From Protea cynaroides (Eukaryota; Streptophyta; Magnoliopsida; Proteales; Proteaceae), in the NCBI GenBank assembly GCA_028583415.1, contig CM053266.1, forward strand, positions 98,632,377-98,696,376: a stretch of 64,000 bases of DNA, given 5' to 3'. Positions 1-11,589 of this stretch are shown piece by piece. The translations under genes were made by a program, and so were the position numbers. The stretch's first letter is position 1. Each line of letters starts with the position of its first letter. The notes beneath the pieces were generated by a model. It was given only the letters and a program-made list of their open reading frames with translations. It searched no databases and was not told where the DNA came from.

Positions 1-1560
1 CACCCCCTTAAGTCTTGCTGTACTTCCGTTATAGTAAGCTTGTCACGAATGTGGCGAAATCTGGTCCCAGAGAGAGGCTTAGTCATTACATCCGCAGTTT
101 GATCTTCGGTACAGACAAACCGTACATCGAGCATTTTCTTTAGAATTTGATCGCACATGAAAGAAATGATAATCAATTTCAACGTGTTGAAAAGCGGATC
201 TACGACCACCCTATATAAATTGTTTGTGTATGTAACACTGGATTGGGTGCCAGATAGGTTGCACCAATGTTGTCACACCACAACATCAGCCTTGGAATTG
301 GAGAGATTCTAATTTCTTGGAGGAGATGTATTATCCACATGAGTTCGAAAGTTGTATTGGCAATACCTTTGTACTCAACCTCAGTATTGGAACGAGCGAC
401 AGTGGGTTGTTTCTTGGAGCTCCAGAAAACCAAGTTCGGTCCAAAATAAATGCAATACCCACTGGTAGACTTCCGATCATCATGACATCCGGCTCAATCC
501 GCATCTGTATAAACTATGAGCGTAATAGCCCCCATTGGTAGGATAGAGAGTCATAATGTAATGTGGCTTTGATGTACCGTAGTATGCGCTTAACCGCACT
601 CCAATGATTAACTGTGGGATTGTGCATATACTGGCATACCTTGTTCACTGAGTAAATAAACCTGGTCGTGTCAGTGTTAAGTATTGAAGTGCACCGACTA
701 TACTTCGACACGCAGTTGGATCATGAAAGAGGTCCCCATCATCTTTCTTCATTTTGGAACCAGCAGGAGCCATGGGTGTAGAGCTCGGTTTGGCATTCAA
801 CATATTGGTTTTGTCAAGTAAGGACATAGCATATTTGGACTGGTTCAGATGCATGCCAGTTTGATCATATGTCACTGCCACGCCAAGAAAATACCAAGGT
901 CCTAAGTTCTTGAGTGAAAATTCAGTACCAAGGTCACATATAAGCTGATTGATGGAGTCCAAATTAATGTCTGTAATGATCAGGTCATCAACATAGACAA
1001 GAACTAAGAGAAGTATGGTTGACCGGCTCAAAATAAACAATGAGGAGTCAGATTTGTAGCCAATGAACCCAAGTTGTTGGAGATGATGACTCAAGCGATG
1101 ATGCGCGAGGAACCTGTTATAACCCATATAAGGCCTTCCATAGTAGACAAACATGATTAGGATGATGAAAATCAATGAACCCAGCCAGTTGAGACATGAA
1201 CACCTTTTCAGTGAGATAACCATGCAAGAATGCATTTTTGACATCGAGTTGGCGAACTGGCCGTCGATGTGTGACGACCAAAAACAACACAATTTGAATA
1301 GTTTTCAATTTGACAATCGGACTAAAGGTCTCATCATAGTCAAACCCAAACCTTTGATTGAACCCTTTCGCCACCAATCTGGCTTTATACCTTTCCAGAG
1401 TACCATCTGCGCAGGTCTTTACCTTGTAGATCCATTTGCACCCAATTACATTCATTCAAGGATCATAAGGGACAAGTTCCCAAGTGTCATTCCTCATCAG
1501 TGTATTAAATTCATCAACCATGGCCTCTCTCCACTTGGCATGCGTTAAAGCTTGACTGTA
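1..1560 (-). pseudogene. copia reverse transcriptase and RNase H
   Basis: Encodes the copia RT and RNase H that would copy element RNA into DNA. RT starts near 1550 with the GCKWIYKVK motif, followed by YKARLVAKGF, the LDVKNAFLHG motif (positions ~1240-1200) and an intact catalytic YVDD motif near 990. RNase H follows with SRNTEVEY-like (here ARSNTEVEYK) around 370 and the LWCDN motif around 265. The reading frame is broken into at least three pieces by frameshifts (near 1120-1150, 645-710 and 430-520) and stop codons, so no full polyprotein is possible. Domain identification is from motif recognition; confidence is high for family and low for exact boundaries. Confidence 0.88.
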
Positions 1561-2690
1561 ATAGGTCGGTTCACTAGGGAGAACATCTGTGGAGTAACAG
1601 GTGCAAATTGGATGTAGGGCTGTGTAGAGAGCTTTACGTTTGAAGATATTATTTTTTTGATCTGGTGACCATGGGATGGGTTGGGGCGGTTACAGGTTGG
1701 GACTCAGGTGGGGTAACCAAAGGGGTCGAAGAGGAGGTTTGTGAAGGGGGTAAAGGCTGGTCAAAAGTTGATGGGGTGGGGTCTATGGAGATCGATATGG
1801 AAGAATGATTGGGAAATGATTTAGATAATTGTTCGGTGGGTTGGATGTGTACCTGCTTGGGAGAGCATCGAGCAGGTGAAGGTTCTGGTGGGGGGCTAGA
1901 GGTCGACAGTGGGATGGGTAAGGGTGGTAGAGTAATAAGAGGATGCGGGACAGGTGAGTGAATGAGTTGGGGGTTGCCGATGCAAAGGGATAGGCAGCTT
2001 CATTAAACACAACATGTCATGATGTATATATCTGACCTGTACTAGGATGGAGACATTTGTAGCCTTTATGTTGGCTAGAATAGCTAATGAAGACATAGGG
2101 TAATGATCTATCATCAAGTTTATTAGTCCTGTATGGTCTTAGCCATGGGAAACATTGGCAACCAAAAACCTTCAAAGTCGAATAGTCTGGTGCTTTTTTA
2201 AATAAACTCTGATATGGGGAGACATTGTTGAGAACTGGAGAGGGCATTCTGTTGATTAGAAATACTGCAATGTCAAACGCATGGTCCAGTATGTTTTTGG
2301 CATTTGAACTCTATTCATTAGTATAAAACCACATTCCACAACATGTCGGTGTTTCCGTTCCACACTCCAATTTTGTTCTTGAGTGTGTGGACAAGAAAAC
2401 CTATGTAAAATACCTTGTTGTTGTAGGTAGATTTTGAACTTCAAAAACTCCCCCCCTCCATCCGACTATAGGCACTTTATCTTGGTATTGAAGAACTTTT
2501 CCACCTGCAACTAAAAAGAAACAAACACAGACAAGGCCTCTGATTTAACAATTTGTGGAAAGATCCACGTATATTGGCTAAAATCATCAACGAATGCTAT
2601 GTAATACTTATACCCAAAAATAGAAGAGATCGGTGATGGACCCCATAAATTTGAATAGATTAATTCTAAAGGTTTCTTACACCTTGAATT
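1561..2690 (-). pseudogene. copia integrase core, C-terminal region and Pro/Ser-rich linker
   Basis: Integrase inserts the cDNA into the chromosome. Reading down from 2690, the core shows a first acidic residue in a VDDFSQYTW stretch (~2590), the second in SDGGGEF (~2460, just after an in-frame TAG), and the Glu in a SVERKHRHV stretch (~2360). The conserved VFGCQCFPWLRPY region of copia integrase C-termini is at ~2170-2120. From about 2010 to 1600 the sequence is Pro/Ser-rich after an FNEAAYPF motif, the usual variable linker between copia integrase and RT. Stops and frame changes near 2250 and 2010 show decay. Confidence 0.85.
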
Positions 2691-3540
2691 TCAAGAAATA
2701 AAAGGAAGTCGATGAGACTTTCCTGTTGGACATGAATTACAAAAATCAAAACAAGTAGAGGACGACAGTGGTAATTTATTTTTGGAAAGAATCGAAGATA
2801 CAACACGGCTGGAAGGATGGTCGAACCATTCATACCACACCATGATTGGAGCCTTTTCACCAAGATTGACTGAACAGAAAGAAGATGCAGTAACTAGTGG
2901 GGAGGTATTTGATGTTGCACTATGAAGTTGATATAGACCATTTTTACTAGGTCCGTGCAAGAGGAGCTTCCCCGAGTATAGATCCTTGACACAACAAAAT
3001 GTTAGATGAAATTCAAATTTACAATGATAATCTTTTGTAAATTGAGAAACCGAAAGCAAATTTTTATTGATACTGGGAACATGAAAGAGATTGTGTGAAG
3101 TAAAATTATGAGAGGAAGTAGACAGAGTGGAAGAACTAGAGTGAGAGATCAATAAACCTATTCCATTGGCAATTTTAACTTGATCAGTGCCCTAATATAG
3201 TGTAGAAAGAGACAGATTCGAGAGATCAGACGTCAAGTGATGAGTAGCACTAGAATCGAGAAACCACAATTGATCAGATGAGTTGTTGGAAAAGTGAGCA
3301 TACATAACATTCGGACCTTGATAAGGCTAAGTTAATTGTGTTTGTTGAGGCATGAAGGTTGGGTTGAACCTCTGATGGTAATATAGTGCAGAGTGGCCAT
3401 GCTTTTTACAAACTTGACATAGAATCCAATTTCGGCCGTCATAGTGCTCTGTCGAAATTCTACCACGTCCCCTGCCACGACCTCGACCACGGCCACGGCA
3501 TGTAAATGAGTGACATAAAGGGGAGATTTAGTGGCAGCAT
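2691..3540 (-). pseudogene. copia gag zinc knuckle, protease and pre-integrase zinc region
   Basis: At 3520-3350 the minus strand encodes an RG-rich tract followed by CQVCKKHGHSALYY, a CCHC gag zinc knuckle whose last Cys is replaced by Tyr. The protease region (~3270-3160) reads FLDSSATHHLTSDLS; the usual copia motif is DSGA, so the Gly after the catalytic Asp-Ser is Ser here, and a TAG interrupts just downstream. The pre-integrase zinc region (3152-2691) ends with a Cys/His cluster (CNSCPTGKSHRLPF). The element is cut at 3544 by the adjoining Tekay LTR, removing the gag N-terminus. A zinc knuckle in one frame and a protease in another indicates frameshifts. Confidence 0.82.
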
Positions 3541-3811
3541 TTGTTGTCACACCCCAATTATGGACTGACCAGTGGTGTGATGAATCGTCATGAGAACCAA
3601 CAGTTCAAACCAGGATCTCGTATAGGCCGTGTTCACCTGGTTAAACCAAATACATTCCATAATAATAATTAGAGTAAATAAATAAATAACGAAAGTCTTA
3701 TTAATAACGAACTCAGAGTCTACATGATAAATAATTAAATAATCCAGTTATCTCCAAGTAACCAAAACATAATTAATACTTATTACAAATACCAAATACA
3801 AAAGTTAACCA

Positions 3812-3948
3812 CTAAGTGTAAACATAGTTGAAACAATCGCTCGACAAGTCTTGCTCGTCCTCAACAACTTGTATATCAATAGCCACCACATGTCCATACG
3901 TTGGCGCATCGACATAATCTTCTACAGTAACACCTGCAACATCAGAAA
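3812..3948 (-). other. Conserved LTR terminal exon candidate, copy 1
   Basis: Preceded on the minus strand by a T-rich 3' splice site ending CTTTTTAG and by a CTGAC branch-point-like motif about 25 nt upstream. After two bases plus one codon, an open frame of 43 codons runs from 3943 to the stop at 3814-3812. Residues include TVEDYVDAPTYGHVVAI and VVEDEQD; the usual CxC end is degenerate (SSDCFNYVYT). The same frame, phase and length recur in the other Tekay LTRs. No ATG starts it, so translation would need an upstream exon. Confidence 0.55.
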
Positions 3949-5399
3949 CTAAAAAGAATTATGCGCACGAGGGTCAGCTCTCCAACTTGAGCTCAGTGAG
4001 TAAACAAAACAATGCAACAAACATATGCATGCATTCAATTCATATCTTTGGTCTGATTTTAAGTTTGCAATGTACTATAGAAAGGATTGGCAATCACCGC
4101 ACATCTATGCACGAGTATGTAAGCCCACCCAATGGATCAAACACCATTGTCGTCCACATCCACCCCACCATTGAATAGAGATAGAGCTAAAGTGTCTGAA
4201 TCACATACCGCCAATACTTTCCCTGATGCCCTACCCATGCCAACACGTAAGCACCTACTGGCGAGGACTTGCAAACTGGGCTCGCAACTAACCAATCCTA
4301 ATGTCATTTAATGTATCCAAGGCCTCACCCCAACATCCCTCAATACGCCCATAGAGATAGAGCTAAGGCTCCCCAACAGAGTCAAAGACCACATGGTCCT
4401 AGACCACCTCCTCTGATGCCCTACGACGTAATAGTTCCTCTAAGGTAATGGCGATACGACGATGTTAGCGGGCAAGACTTGAGTAGATATAGAGCTAGAG
4501 TCTGGTGACCAGGCTGAACCACAATGCCATGTCCTCCCCCTGATGCTCCACTCGCATCCAATACACTAACCACACACATAATCACATGTCTATTCCTAGC
4601 ATTATCATCATCATGTTATAAATAGACAGAAATAAATATACATAAATAGAAATAGCAGTAATATTGGATGATATGTGAGATACACATTATAAGCATACAA
4701 GCATAAAATCATTCATTACATTGGACAAATAAAATAAAACAGTTTGTTATTATCCAATTAGTTTAGGTCTTGTTCCCTCACCTTTGATTGATGTTTGTTC
4801 ATTTCCCAAGCTTTGGAAGTCACTTTGAATCTATTGGGAACCTAAACAATTAATGTATTTAAGTTAGAGATTAATTTTCTCAAGTTACAGTAGTCAAAAA
4901 CCTTGTTTAGTCTCAAAATATACTTGTTCTTATCGTGTGGTCACAAGTGTGGTCGAACCTGTGGTCTTAGTATATGCGACCACACACTGTGTGGTCGACC
5001 CCTGTGGTCGCATATCATGCGACCACAGCATGCGACCACACGATTCTGGAAAACTTTTCGAATAGCTGTGGTCGACTCTCTGGTCACCCTGTGGTCGACC
5101 ATAGCTACGACCATACGAAGTTTGGTTGATTTTTACTTCTCACACGAGTTCCTCCTCTTGGTTCTCAACGGGATTCACCCTAAGATTATTTTATAGTCTT
5201 TAATCACAGTTTATCTTTATCAATTATCCCTAACCTATTCTCTTATGGTTTTCCTTAGAAATTCTATAACCAAAATCGTTACATTAGATTTAACACATCA
5301 ACTTGATGAAAAAGAACCTATCCTATCTGATCTAGCTTTACAAAGACAAGTTCATACCTTAAGCTTGTTGTAAAGAGATAGCTTTTCTGTAAAACATTT

Positions 5400-5541
5400 T
5401 CTCAAGCTTTCCTCTCCTTCTCTTCTTCTCCTTCTCTTCCTCTCTCTTTCTCTCTTAGGTTTAGAGTTTCAATTTGGGTTCTAAAAGAGTGAGAAAGGCT
5501 AAGGGACATCCTTTATATAGAGAAAAACCTCTATATAAAGT
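5400..5541 (-). promoter_or_regulatory. LTR1 promoter and AG-rich leader
   Basis: Two TATA boxes in tandem on the minus strand (TTTATATAGAGG around 5540-5529 and CTATATAAAGG around 5521-5511) are followed by GATGTCCC and then a purine-rich GAGAAAGAGAGGAAGAG leader. The block TATA-AAGGAYGTCCC recurs in LTR3, LTR5 and LTR6, which argues for a conserved core promoter. A candidate 5' splice site, AAG/GTATGAAC, lies at 5357. Confidence 0.6.
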
Positions 5542-5944
5542 CTTACTTTAATTAGGAAAGAGATCCCTTAAGATTTGGAAAGTTTTCAAAACTCAGAATC
5601 GGTTTCAACATCATGCAGTCGCACGTGTGGTTGCAGAATCCGTTGACCACACATCCCAAATATGCAACCACACGTTGTGCGGTCTCATGTGTGTGGTCTC
5701 ATGTGGTCGACAACACCCCTCAAAAATGCGACCACATGACCAAAATTTATTGGTTTTTAGTTTTTGACTGGTTGCTTTCACACAAACTTAAACAGTCAAC
5801 CACACCAACTAAATTTGACTTGTTGCTTACCTTATCTTGTGGTTTCTTCATACAATTGGTTCACTTGAGCTGATTATGATGGGAAGACCGGTCACGACAT
5901 GAGAACGTAAGGTTAAACCGGGTTCATGGCGTGCAGGTCTTACA

Positions 5945-6018
5945 ACTCCACCACCCTTAAAAGAAATTTCGTCCTCAAAATTTACACGCACGGATTTACA
6001 ACTCCCCCACCCTCAAAA
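5945..6018 (-). other. Duplicated polypurine tract next to 3' LTR
   Basis: The 3' LTR is immediately preceded (element sense) by AAGGGTGGTGGAGT at 5958-5945, the plus-strand DNA primer. An imperfect second copy, GAGGGTGGGGGAGT, lies at 6014-6001 and is also followed by TGTAA at 6000, the LTR-start motif, 56 bp early. Priming from the upstream copy would give an LTR with a 56-bp extension; LTR3 at 16121 looks like such a product. Confidence 0.75.
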
Positions 6019-7340
6019 GAAATTTCATCTTCGAAATTTAAACGTTTTTCGAGAGTCGAATAGGTGCGAATACTGCTTCCGCATTGCATCTTCTTCTTCT
6101 CATGTAATCTCCTTCCTGTCTTGGGTTCGCCAGGTTACCTTTACATAATAAATATCCCAGCTCCAGAGATGTTGTACCTTCCAACTAATAAGTTCAACTG
6201 GCACCACTTTGAGAGTTAAGTCTTCTACCAACTCTAGTGGATCCGTAGTCAATACATGTGATGGGTCTCCAACATACTCCTTTGGTAAAGACATGTGAAA
6301 TATGTCATGCATACTAGACATGGACAGCGGTAACGCTAGTTGATATACAACTTTCCACGTCTTTTCAAAACTTTATGAGGTCCAAAACATATATAGGACA
6401 TAACTTTCCCTTCTTACCACACAGTTTCAAACCACGCATAAGTGATATCTTCAAGAACACTTTGTCACTTACGGTGAACTCGTGGTCTTGGTATCTCTTT
6501 TGACAACCTTGAGCTGTCTTGGCCCTGTCTTTGATCTTGTCTGTCACTCGATATGTTTCTTTAATAGACTCAGGTCTTACAATTCCTCATTCTCCAACTT
6601 CATTCCAAAACAGAGGAGTTTGACATTTCCAACCATACAATGTTTCATAGGTAACATCTATATGGTAGCGTGGTAGCAAAATCAATCAGTGGTAACTTCT
6701 CAACTCAAGCTCCTTTAAAACAGTTTCATAGGCTCCGAGAATACCTCCTAGGATCTATATAGTCCGCTCCGATTGTCCGTCGGTTTGAGGGTGAAATGTG
6801 GTACTAAACTTCAACTTTGTTCACATCGCTTTCTGTAGTCCCTCCCAAAAGTTTGAGGTAAAACGTGAGCCTCTATCCGACATTATACTCTCAGGAAATA
6901 TCATTCAATCTAGAAATATTATCCACAAATAGCTTAGCTAGCCGCTCCAAAGCACATCGAGGTCATATAGCAATGAAACGAGCCATCTTTATAAGGCGAT
7001 CAACAATCACCCAACTGCGTCAACCGATCTGGGAGTTAGTGGTAAACCGGTGACATAGTCCATAGTAATGCGGTCCCATTTTCAGGCTGGTTTCGAGAGT
7101 GGTTGTAGTAAGCCTACTGGTTTTTGCCTTTCAGCCTTTACTTGCTGACAATTCAGACACTGAAACACGTACGCCACATATGTTATCATTCTTCTTTACC
7201 AGCACAATCTCTTTAAGTCATGATATATATTGGTACTCCATGATATCCTGAATATAGAGTACAACAGGCTCCTATCATTATCCTTTCATAATGTCAGAGT
7301 CTTCACCTTCAGGTATTCAGAATCTCCCTATGTATCTAAT
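6019..7340 (-). pseudogene. Tekay integrase, second copy, with C-terminal chromodomain-like tail
   Basis: Contributed by the parental element that also supplied LTR1. From 7340 downward it repeats, at lower identity, the segment already present at 7920-7340: a degenerate zinc region ending CLNCQQVKAERQKPVGLLQP-like (~7180-7090), the core start with MDYVTGLPL, and the core end with PQTDGQSERT-like sequence near 6780. It then continues into the integrase C-terminus (QGCQKRYQDHEFTVSDKVFLKISLMRG near 6510-6430) and the tail with DIFHMSLPKEYVGDPSHV, EDLTLKVVPVEL and YYVKVTWRTQDRKEITWE (6310-6100). That tail matches the chromodomain-like end of Tekay/Del chromoviruses. Multiple frameshifts and stops. 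Confidence 0.82.
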
Positions 7341-9425
7341 TGGCCATCTGTCTGAGGATGAAAGGTTATGCTAAATTTTAGTTTGGTTCCCATGGCTTTC
7401 TGTAATCCTTCCCAGAACTTGGATGTAAAGCGGGGATCTCTGTCAGATACTATACTCTCTGACACACCGTGAAGTCTGACTTTGTTATCCACATATAGCT
7501 TGGCCAACCTGTCCATGGTGTACTAAGGTCTGACAACGATGAAACGGGCTGTCTTGGTAAGTCAGTCTACTATTACCCACACTGCATCCACTGACCTTGG
7601 TGTCAAGGGTAGGCCAGTGACAAAATCCATCGTGATACAGTCTCATTTTCATGTTGGCTCAGGTAGTGGTTGTAGTAACCCAACTGGTCTTTGTCTTTCC
7701 ACTTTTACTTGCTGGCAGTTCAGACATTGGAATACGAACCGATCCACATCCGCTTTCATACCCCTCCACCAATAAAATCTATTCAAATCATGGTACATCT
7801 TAGTGCTTCCTGGATGTACCAAATATGGGGTATAATGAGCTTCTGTCATAATTATGTCTCTAATGTTTGAGTTCTCACTCTCAGGCATACATAATCGTCC
7901 GCGATACCTGAGTACCTTGTTTGCATCCAAGGTGAAGTCAGGGTTGCTTTTACCCTTTTCTAGGTCTTCTTGCACAGTCCTGAGGTGTGGATCCTGCAGG
8001 ATTGCTGCTTTCACCTCATCTATCAAATTTTGTGAGATCTTCAAGGCTGCAAACATCAATGTGAACTTGTGAATCAAGCCATGCTCTAGTGGATCTTCTA
8101 TTGACTCTAGTAAATGCTGCTCTTCATTCTCTATTGAGCCAGAGACTGTAGCACACAGTGCAGCGTTTGTACTGGGTCCTGCCTTAAGTTTCAATGCCCA
8201 CTTTCTGCTTAAGGCATTAGCCACAACGTTTGCTTTACCCGGATAGTACTGGATATCGCAATCATAGTCTTTTAACAATTTCAGCCATCTCCTCTGCCTC
8301 ATATTCATGTCATTCTGAGTGAAAAGGTAAGTCAGACTCTTGTGGTCTGACTTGATCTGAAACTTTTCACCATACAAGTAATGCCTCCAAGTCCTGATTG
8401 CATGAATTACCGCTGCTAATTCCATATCATGTGTAGGATAGTTCTTTTCATGCTCCTTCAACTGTCTTAACGTGTAGGAGATCACATGTTCTCCTTGTAT
8501 CAAAACACATCCTAGTCCCAAACCCGATGTATCAGTATATAGAGTGACGGCAAGCCTAGTGCTGGGATGGTTAAGATAGGTGCTGAGACTAGTCTTGACT
8601 TCAGAGTCGCAAAGCACTTCTCATACTCGTCTGTCCATATGAACTTCTCTCCCTTCTTGGTTAGCCTGGTGAATGGAACGACGATCCTTGAGTAGTCTTC
8701 AACAAATCTTCTATAGTAACCAGCCAATCCAAGGAAGCTATGAATCTCAGCAACTAACTTTGGTGCTTCCCTATCCTACTATAGCTGTAATCTTGCTTGG
8801 ATCTACCTTGATACCGTCTGCAGATACTACGAGACCCAAGAAAGCCACTTCCTTCAGCCAAAATTCACACCTCTTGAACTTGGAGTAAAGTTTCTCCCTT
8901 CTCAGGCGTTGTAGGGCTGCTCTCAAGTGTGACGCATGCATTTCCCTATCCTTTAAGTAGACCAATATGTCATCAATGAATACGATGACCGAAGTGTCCA
9001 ACATGTCATGAAACACTTGGTTCATCAGTTCCATGAATGACGCTGGGGCATTGATCAATCGGAACGACATTACAAGGAACTCATAATGCTCATACCTTGT
9101 CCTGAAGGCAGTCTTCAGAATATCTCCTACCTTGATCTTCAGTTGGTGATACCCATATCTAAGATCAATCTTTGAGAAAACTTTTACACCTTGCAACTGG
9201 TCGAATAGATCATCGATCCTAGGCAAAGGGTATCTGTTCTTGATGGTTAACTTGTTCAACTCTCGGTAGCCGATACATAGTTGTACGCTACCATCCTTCT
9301 TCTTTGCAAACAACACAGGCGCTCCCCACGGCGATATGTTTGGTCGTATGAAACCCTTATCTAGTAGTTCATGTAACTGGGTCTTCAACTCTTTTAGTTT
9401 TGTAGGGGTCATCCTATAGGGTGCT
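7341..9425 (-). pseudogene. Tekay reverse transcriptase, RNase H and integrase (first copy)
   Basis: RT (9412-8771) contains GFIRPNISPWGAPVLFAKKK, YRELNKLTIKNRYPLPRIDDL and the intact catalytic motif VIVFIDDILVY. The connection and RNase H (8727-8200) show AGYYRRFVEDYS, a frameshift near 8560, then DTSGLGLGCVL, ELAAVIHAIRTWRHYL and SDHKSLTYLF. Integrase HHCC region follows (YHDLNRFYWWRGMKADV, FQCLNCQQVK at ~7760-7680) and the core with VSDRDPRFTSKFW and HPQTDGQ (7470-7345). The last residues of this copy abut a second, divergent integrase copy near 7340. Several stops and frame changes interrupt the polyprotein. Confidence 0.88.
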
Positions 9426-10080
9426 TTAGACTGGCGTCGATCCTGGCATAAGGTCTATCACGAACTCTGTAGCCCTATCTAGAGGTAGTCCGGGTAGATC
9501 TTTTGGAAATACGTCGGGGAACTCTCGTACCACATCTAGATCTTCCATCTTTGGCACATCTGCCTCGATATCGACCACAGACACTAGGTATCCAACTCCT
9601 CCTTTCTCTAAGCATCTCTTAGCTTTGAGAGTAGAGAGGATAAGCTTCCGCTTCCTAGGTAACTTAGTCCCTATAAAGCTAAACTCCTTCCCACTATCAT
9701 CCTTAAAAGCGAGCTTCTTTTCGGCACATAATAAACTAGCCGAATGCTGGCCTAACCAATCCATCCTCAAGATGACATCAAAGTCTGCTATCTCTCGAGT
9801 GAACCAAATTTGCTTCTAGGTTCTGCCCATCAATAATAACTGGGCACGGCCCATAGCATTCATTTAAAACCACTTCTAATCCCAATGGGCGGCGGACCAT
9901 CAAGCTCGGAGTTAAGGGCTTGACAGGTAACTCCAACTTCCTCCCAAAGGAGATAGAAACAAAAGAGTGGGTAGCCCCAGAGTCAAAGAGGACTCTAGTG
10001 GATACCCCAGCTATATCTACAGTTCCTGGAATTTAATTATCCCTTAGTCTACATGCTCATACATGGTAATGCAGTAAAAA
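9426..10080 (-). pseudogene. Tekay aspartic protease
   Basis: The minus strand at 10020-9800 encodes VDIAGVSTRVLFDSGATHSF, with the D-S-G-A catalytic motif of retropepsins, followed by GRKLELPVKPL and IIDGQNLEANLV. A one-base shift near 9790 changes frame to DFDVILRMDWLGQHSA (9790-9740), the conserved end of the chromovirus protease, and on to FPDVFPKDLPGLP (~9500) leading into RT. The motif is intact but the frame is broken. Confidence 0.82.
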
Positions 10081-11439
10081 AAAATAATAAGGGATGAATT
10101 CGTACCAGTAACCACATCAGGTGATGCAGCTGCTTCCTCAGTGGTGACTGCAAATACCTTCCCTTGTTGCAGCGACTGCTTATTAGGTAAAGTGCAAGTC
10201 TTCCCATAATGGCCCATTTGTTGGCAATTAAAACATTTGACGTTAGTGTTCTGACTAGCTACCTACGGTGGTGGTGCAGTAATGTTTCTTGTTGGCACTG
10301 CAGCAGTCTGAGCCCTGCAGGGGCGGAAGGGTCTAGTGTTTCCTCCACCCGAAGTCTCCGTAGCAGGCCTCTTCAGTCCCCTGTTTTGAGCAAAGAAGCT
10401 ATCCCTTTGGCTTAATTCGATCACTCTAGCGATCTGCACAGCTTCATTATACACCTTCTTCTCCAAAACCAGAACATGCACCCGAATACTTCCTCGCAGT
10501 CCCATAGTGAACCTACGGGTCTTTGTTTCCTCCTCTTGCATACTAGCTGGGGCAAAGAAGAAGAACTCTTCGTACCTCTGCTGGCACGCATCTACAATCA
10601 TTTGGGATTGTTGCAGGTTGAGGAATTCCTTCTCCATCTGATCCCGAAAACTCTTTGGGAAGTACTTATCGAAGAAGGCCCCTTTGAAAATCTCCCAAGC
10701 GATTTGGATGTGTTTTGTCTCCAAGTATGGCCGGGTAGAATTCCACCAAGCATTAGCATCTTCCTTGAGCATGTGTGTAGCCAATAACACCTTCTCGTCC
10801 TTTGTACAAGTCATCAAAACAGAAGTTCTTCTCCATCTCAACAATCCTTTGTGCTGGCCATAGCAGTTTCCCTAGCTTCCCTGTAAAGGTAGGGGGTTTC
10901 AGTTTCAAAAACCTATCCACTGCTTGGCTTAGGACATTCTGCCCATGTGCATTCGTTCGATACCATGGTGGCTAATATGTATACCCCCCTTGATAGGCAG
11001 ATGTTGTCGGAATCTACTGTGGTAGTTGTGGATTATGTTCTTGGCCCATCGGCCCAGTACTACCATCCACTGGTAGTGCGGTGTTAATTCCCCCAGACTC
11101 AGGCGTACCTTCTGTAGGGATGTATCCCGCTGGCCTAAACATCTTCAACATCTCATTCAAGAACGCCTTCTACTGAGTTTCCATCTGGTAGACCAGATTT
11201 GTTACAATAGTCTCAGAGTTTGTGTGAGGAGGGCCTAGCAAATTTTTTTGGTACCCTGTGACTCTGCCTTCCCCACCATTCCTCATCGATGTCCTGTCCC
11301 CATCATCTCTCACTAGGTTTCCTTCATTCGGGTTCAGTTTTTTTTCACCAACATTTCATGTTTCCACATTTTCCTCGGTTTAACGCACCCTTGAGTGGTG
11401 ACGCTTCCGTGAACCTCTATGACCATTCCCACCTGCCAT
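10081..11439 (-). pseudogene. Tekay gag
   Basis: Candidate start ATG at 11439 gives MAGGNGHRGSRKRHH; the frame soon meets a TAA. The capsid domain (10844-10300) has the retrotransposon gag signature with DANAWWNS, FFDKYFPKSFRDQME and EFLNLQQ. A TAG at ~10262 separates it from the zinc knuckle CFNCQQMGHYGKTC (~10235-10195), a complete CCHC. At least four stops lie between 11439 and 10850. Gag would package element RNA; the number of stops makes this copy inactive. Confidence 0.85.
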
Positions 11440-11589
11440 CTCAGATCAATTTTTCCCTGATTGGATCTGCGAAAAGACATAACACATGAGACACGTTCGA
11501 TAAATTATATCATAGTAGTGTTAGTCTTAGCAAGTACAAGGCGGAACTCTAACGAAAACCAATCAAATCAAAATTTAACCTTTTTTTTT

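Larger units (their letters stand above)
1..3544 (-). mobile_element. Ty1/copia retrotransposon fragment
   Basis: Remnant of a Ty1/copia element read on the minus strand. Domain order from high to low coordinates is gag zinc knuckle, protease, pre-integrase zinc region, integrase, reverse transcriptase, RNase H, which is the copia order. The polyprotein tail reaches the left window edge (positions 1-60 encode the conserved TKPLS-type RNase H tail), so its 3' LTR lies outside. The gag N-terminus and 5' LTR are missing: copia sequence stops where a Tekay LTR begins at 3545. Several stops and frame changes make it a pseudogene. Clade within copia not assigned. Confidence 0.9.
3545..5944 (-). repeat. 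Tekay LTR copy 1 (3' LTR of chimeric element)
   Basis: About 2.4 kb. On the minus strand it begins TGTAAGACCTGCACG at 5944 and ends GGGGTGTGACA at 3545. It shares termini and internal landmarks with five other LTRs in the window: cassette 1 (5745-5615), TATA and AG-rich leader (5541-5400), candidate splice donor (AAG/GTATG at 5357), cassette 2 (5125-4925), and a terminal open segment (3948-3812). The cassette word is TGTGGTCG and its complement; a perfect 12-bp inverted repeat with a 3-nt loop lies at 5002-5028. Directly preceded (element sense) by the polypurine tract. Confidence 0.92.

Noticed and set aside
4903..5196. 97-codon ORF with His/Cys-rich repeats in LTR1
   Set aside because: Produced by the TGTGGTCG word cassette; not kept in other LTRs.
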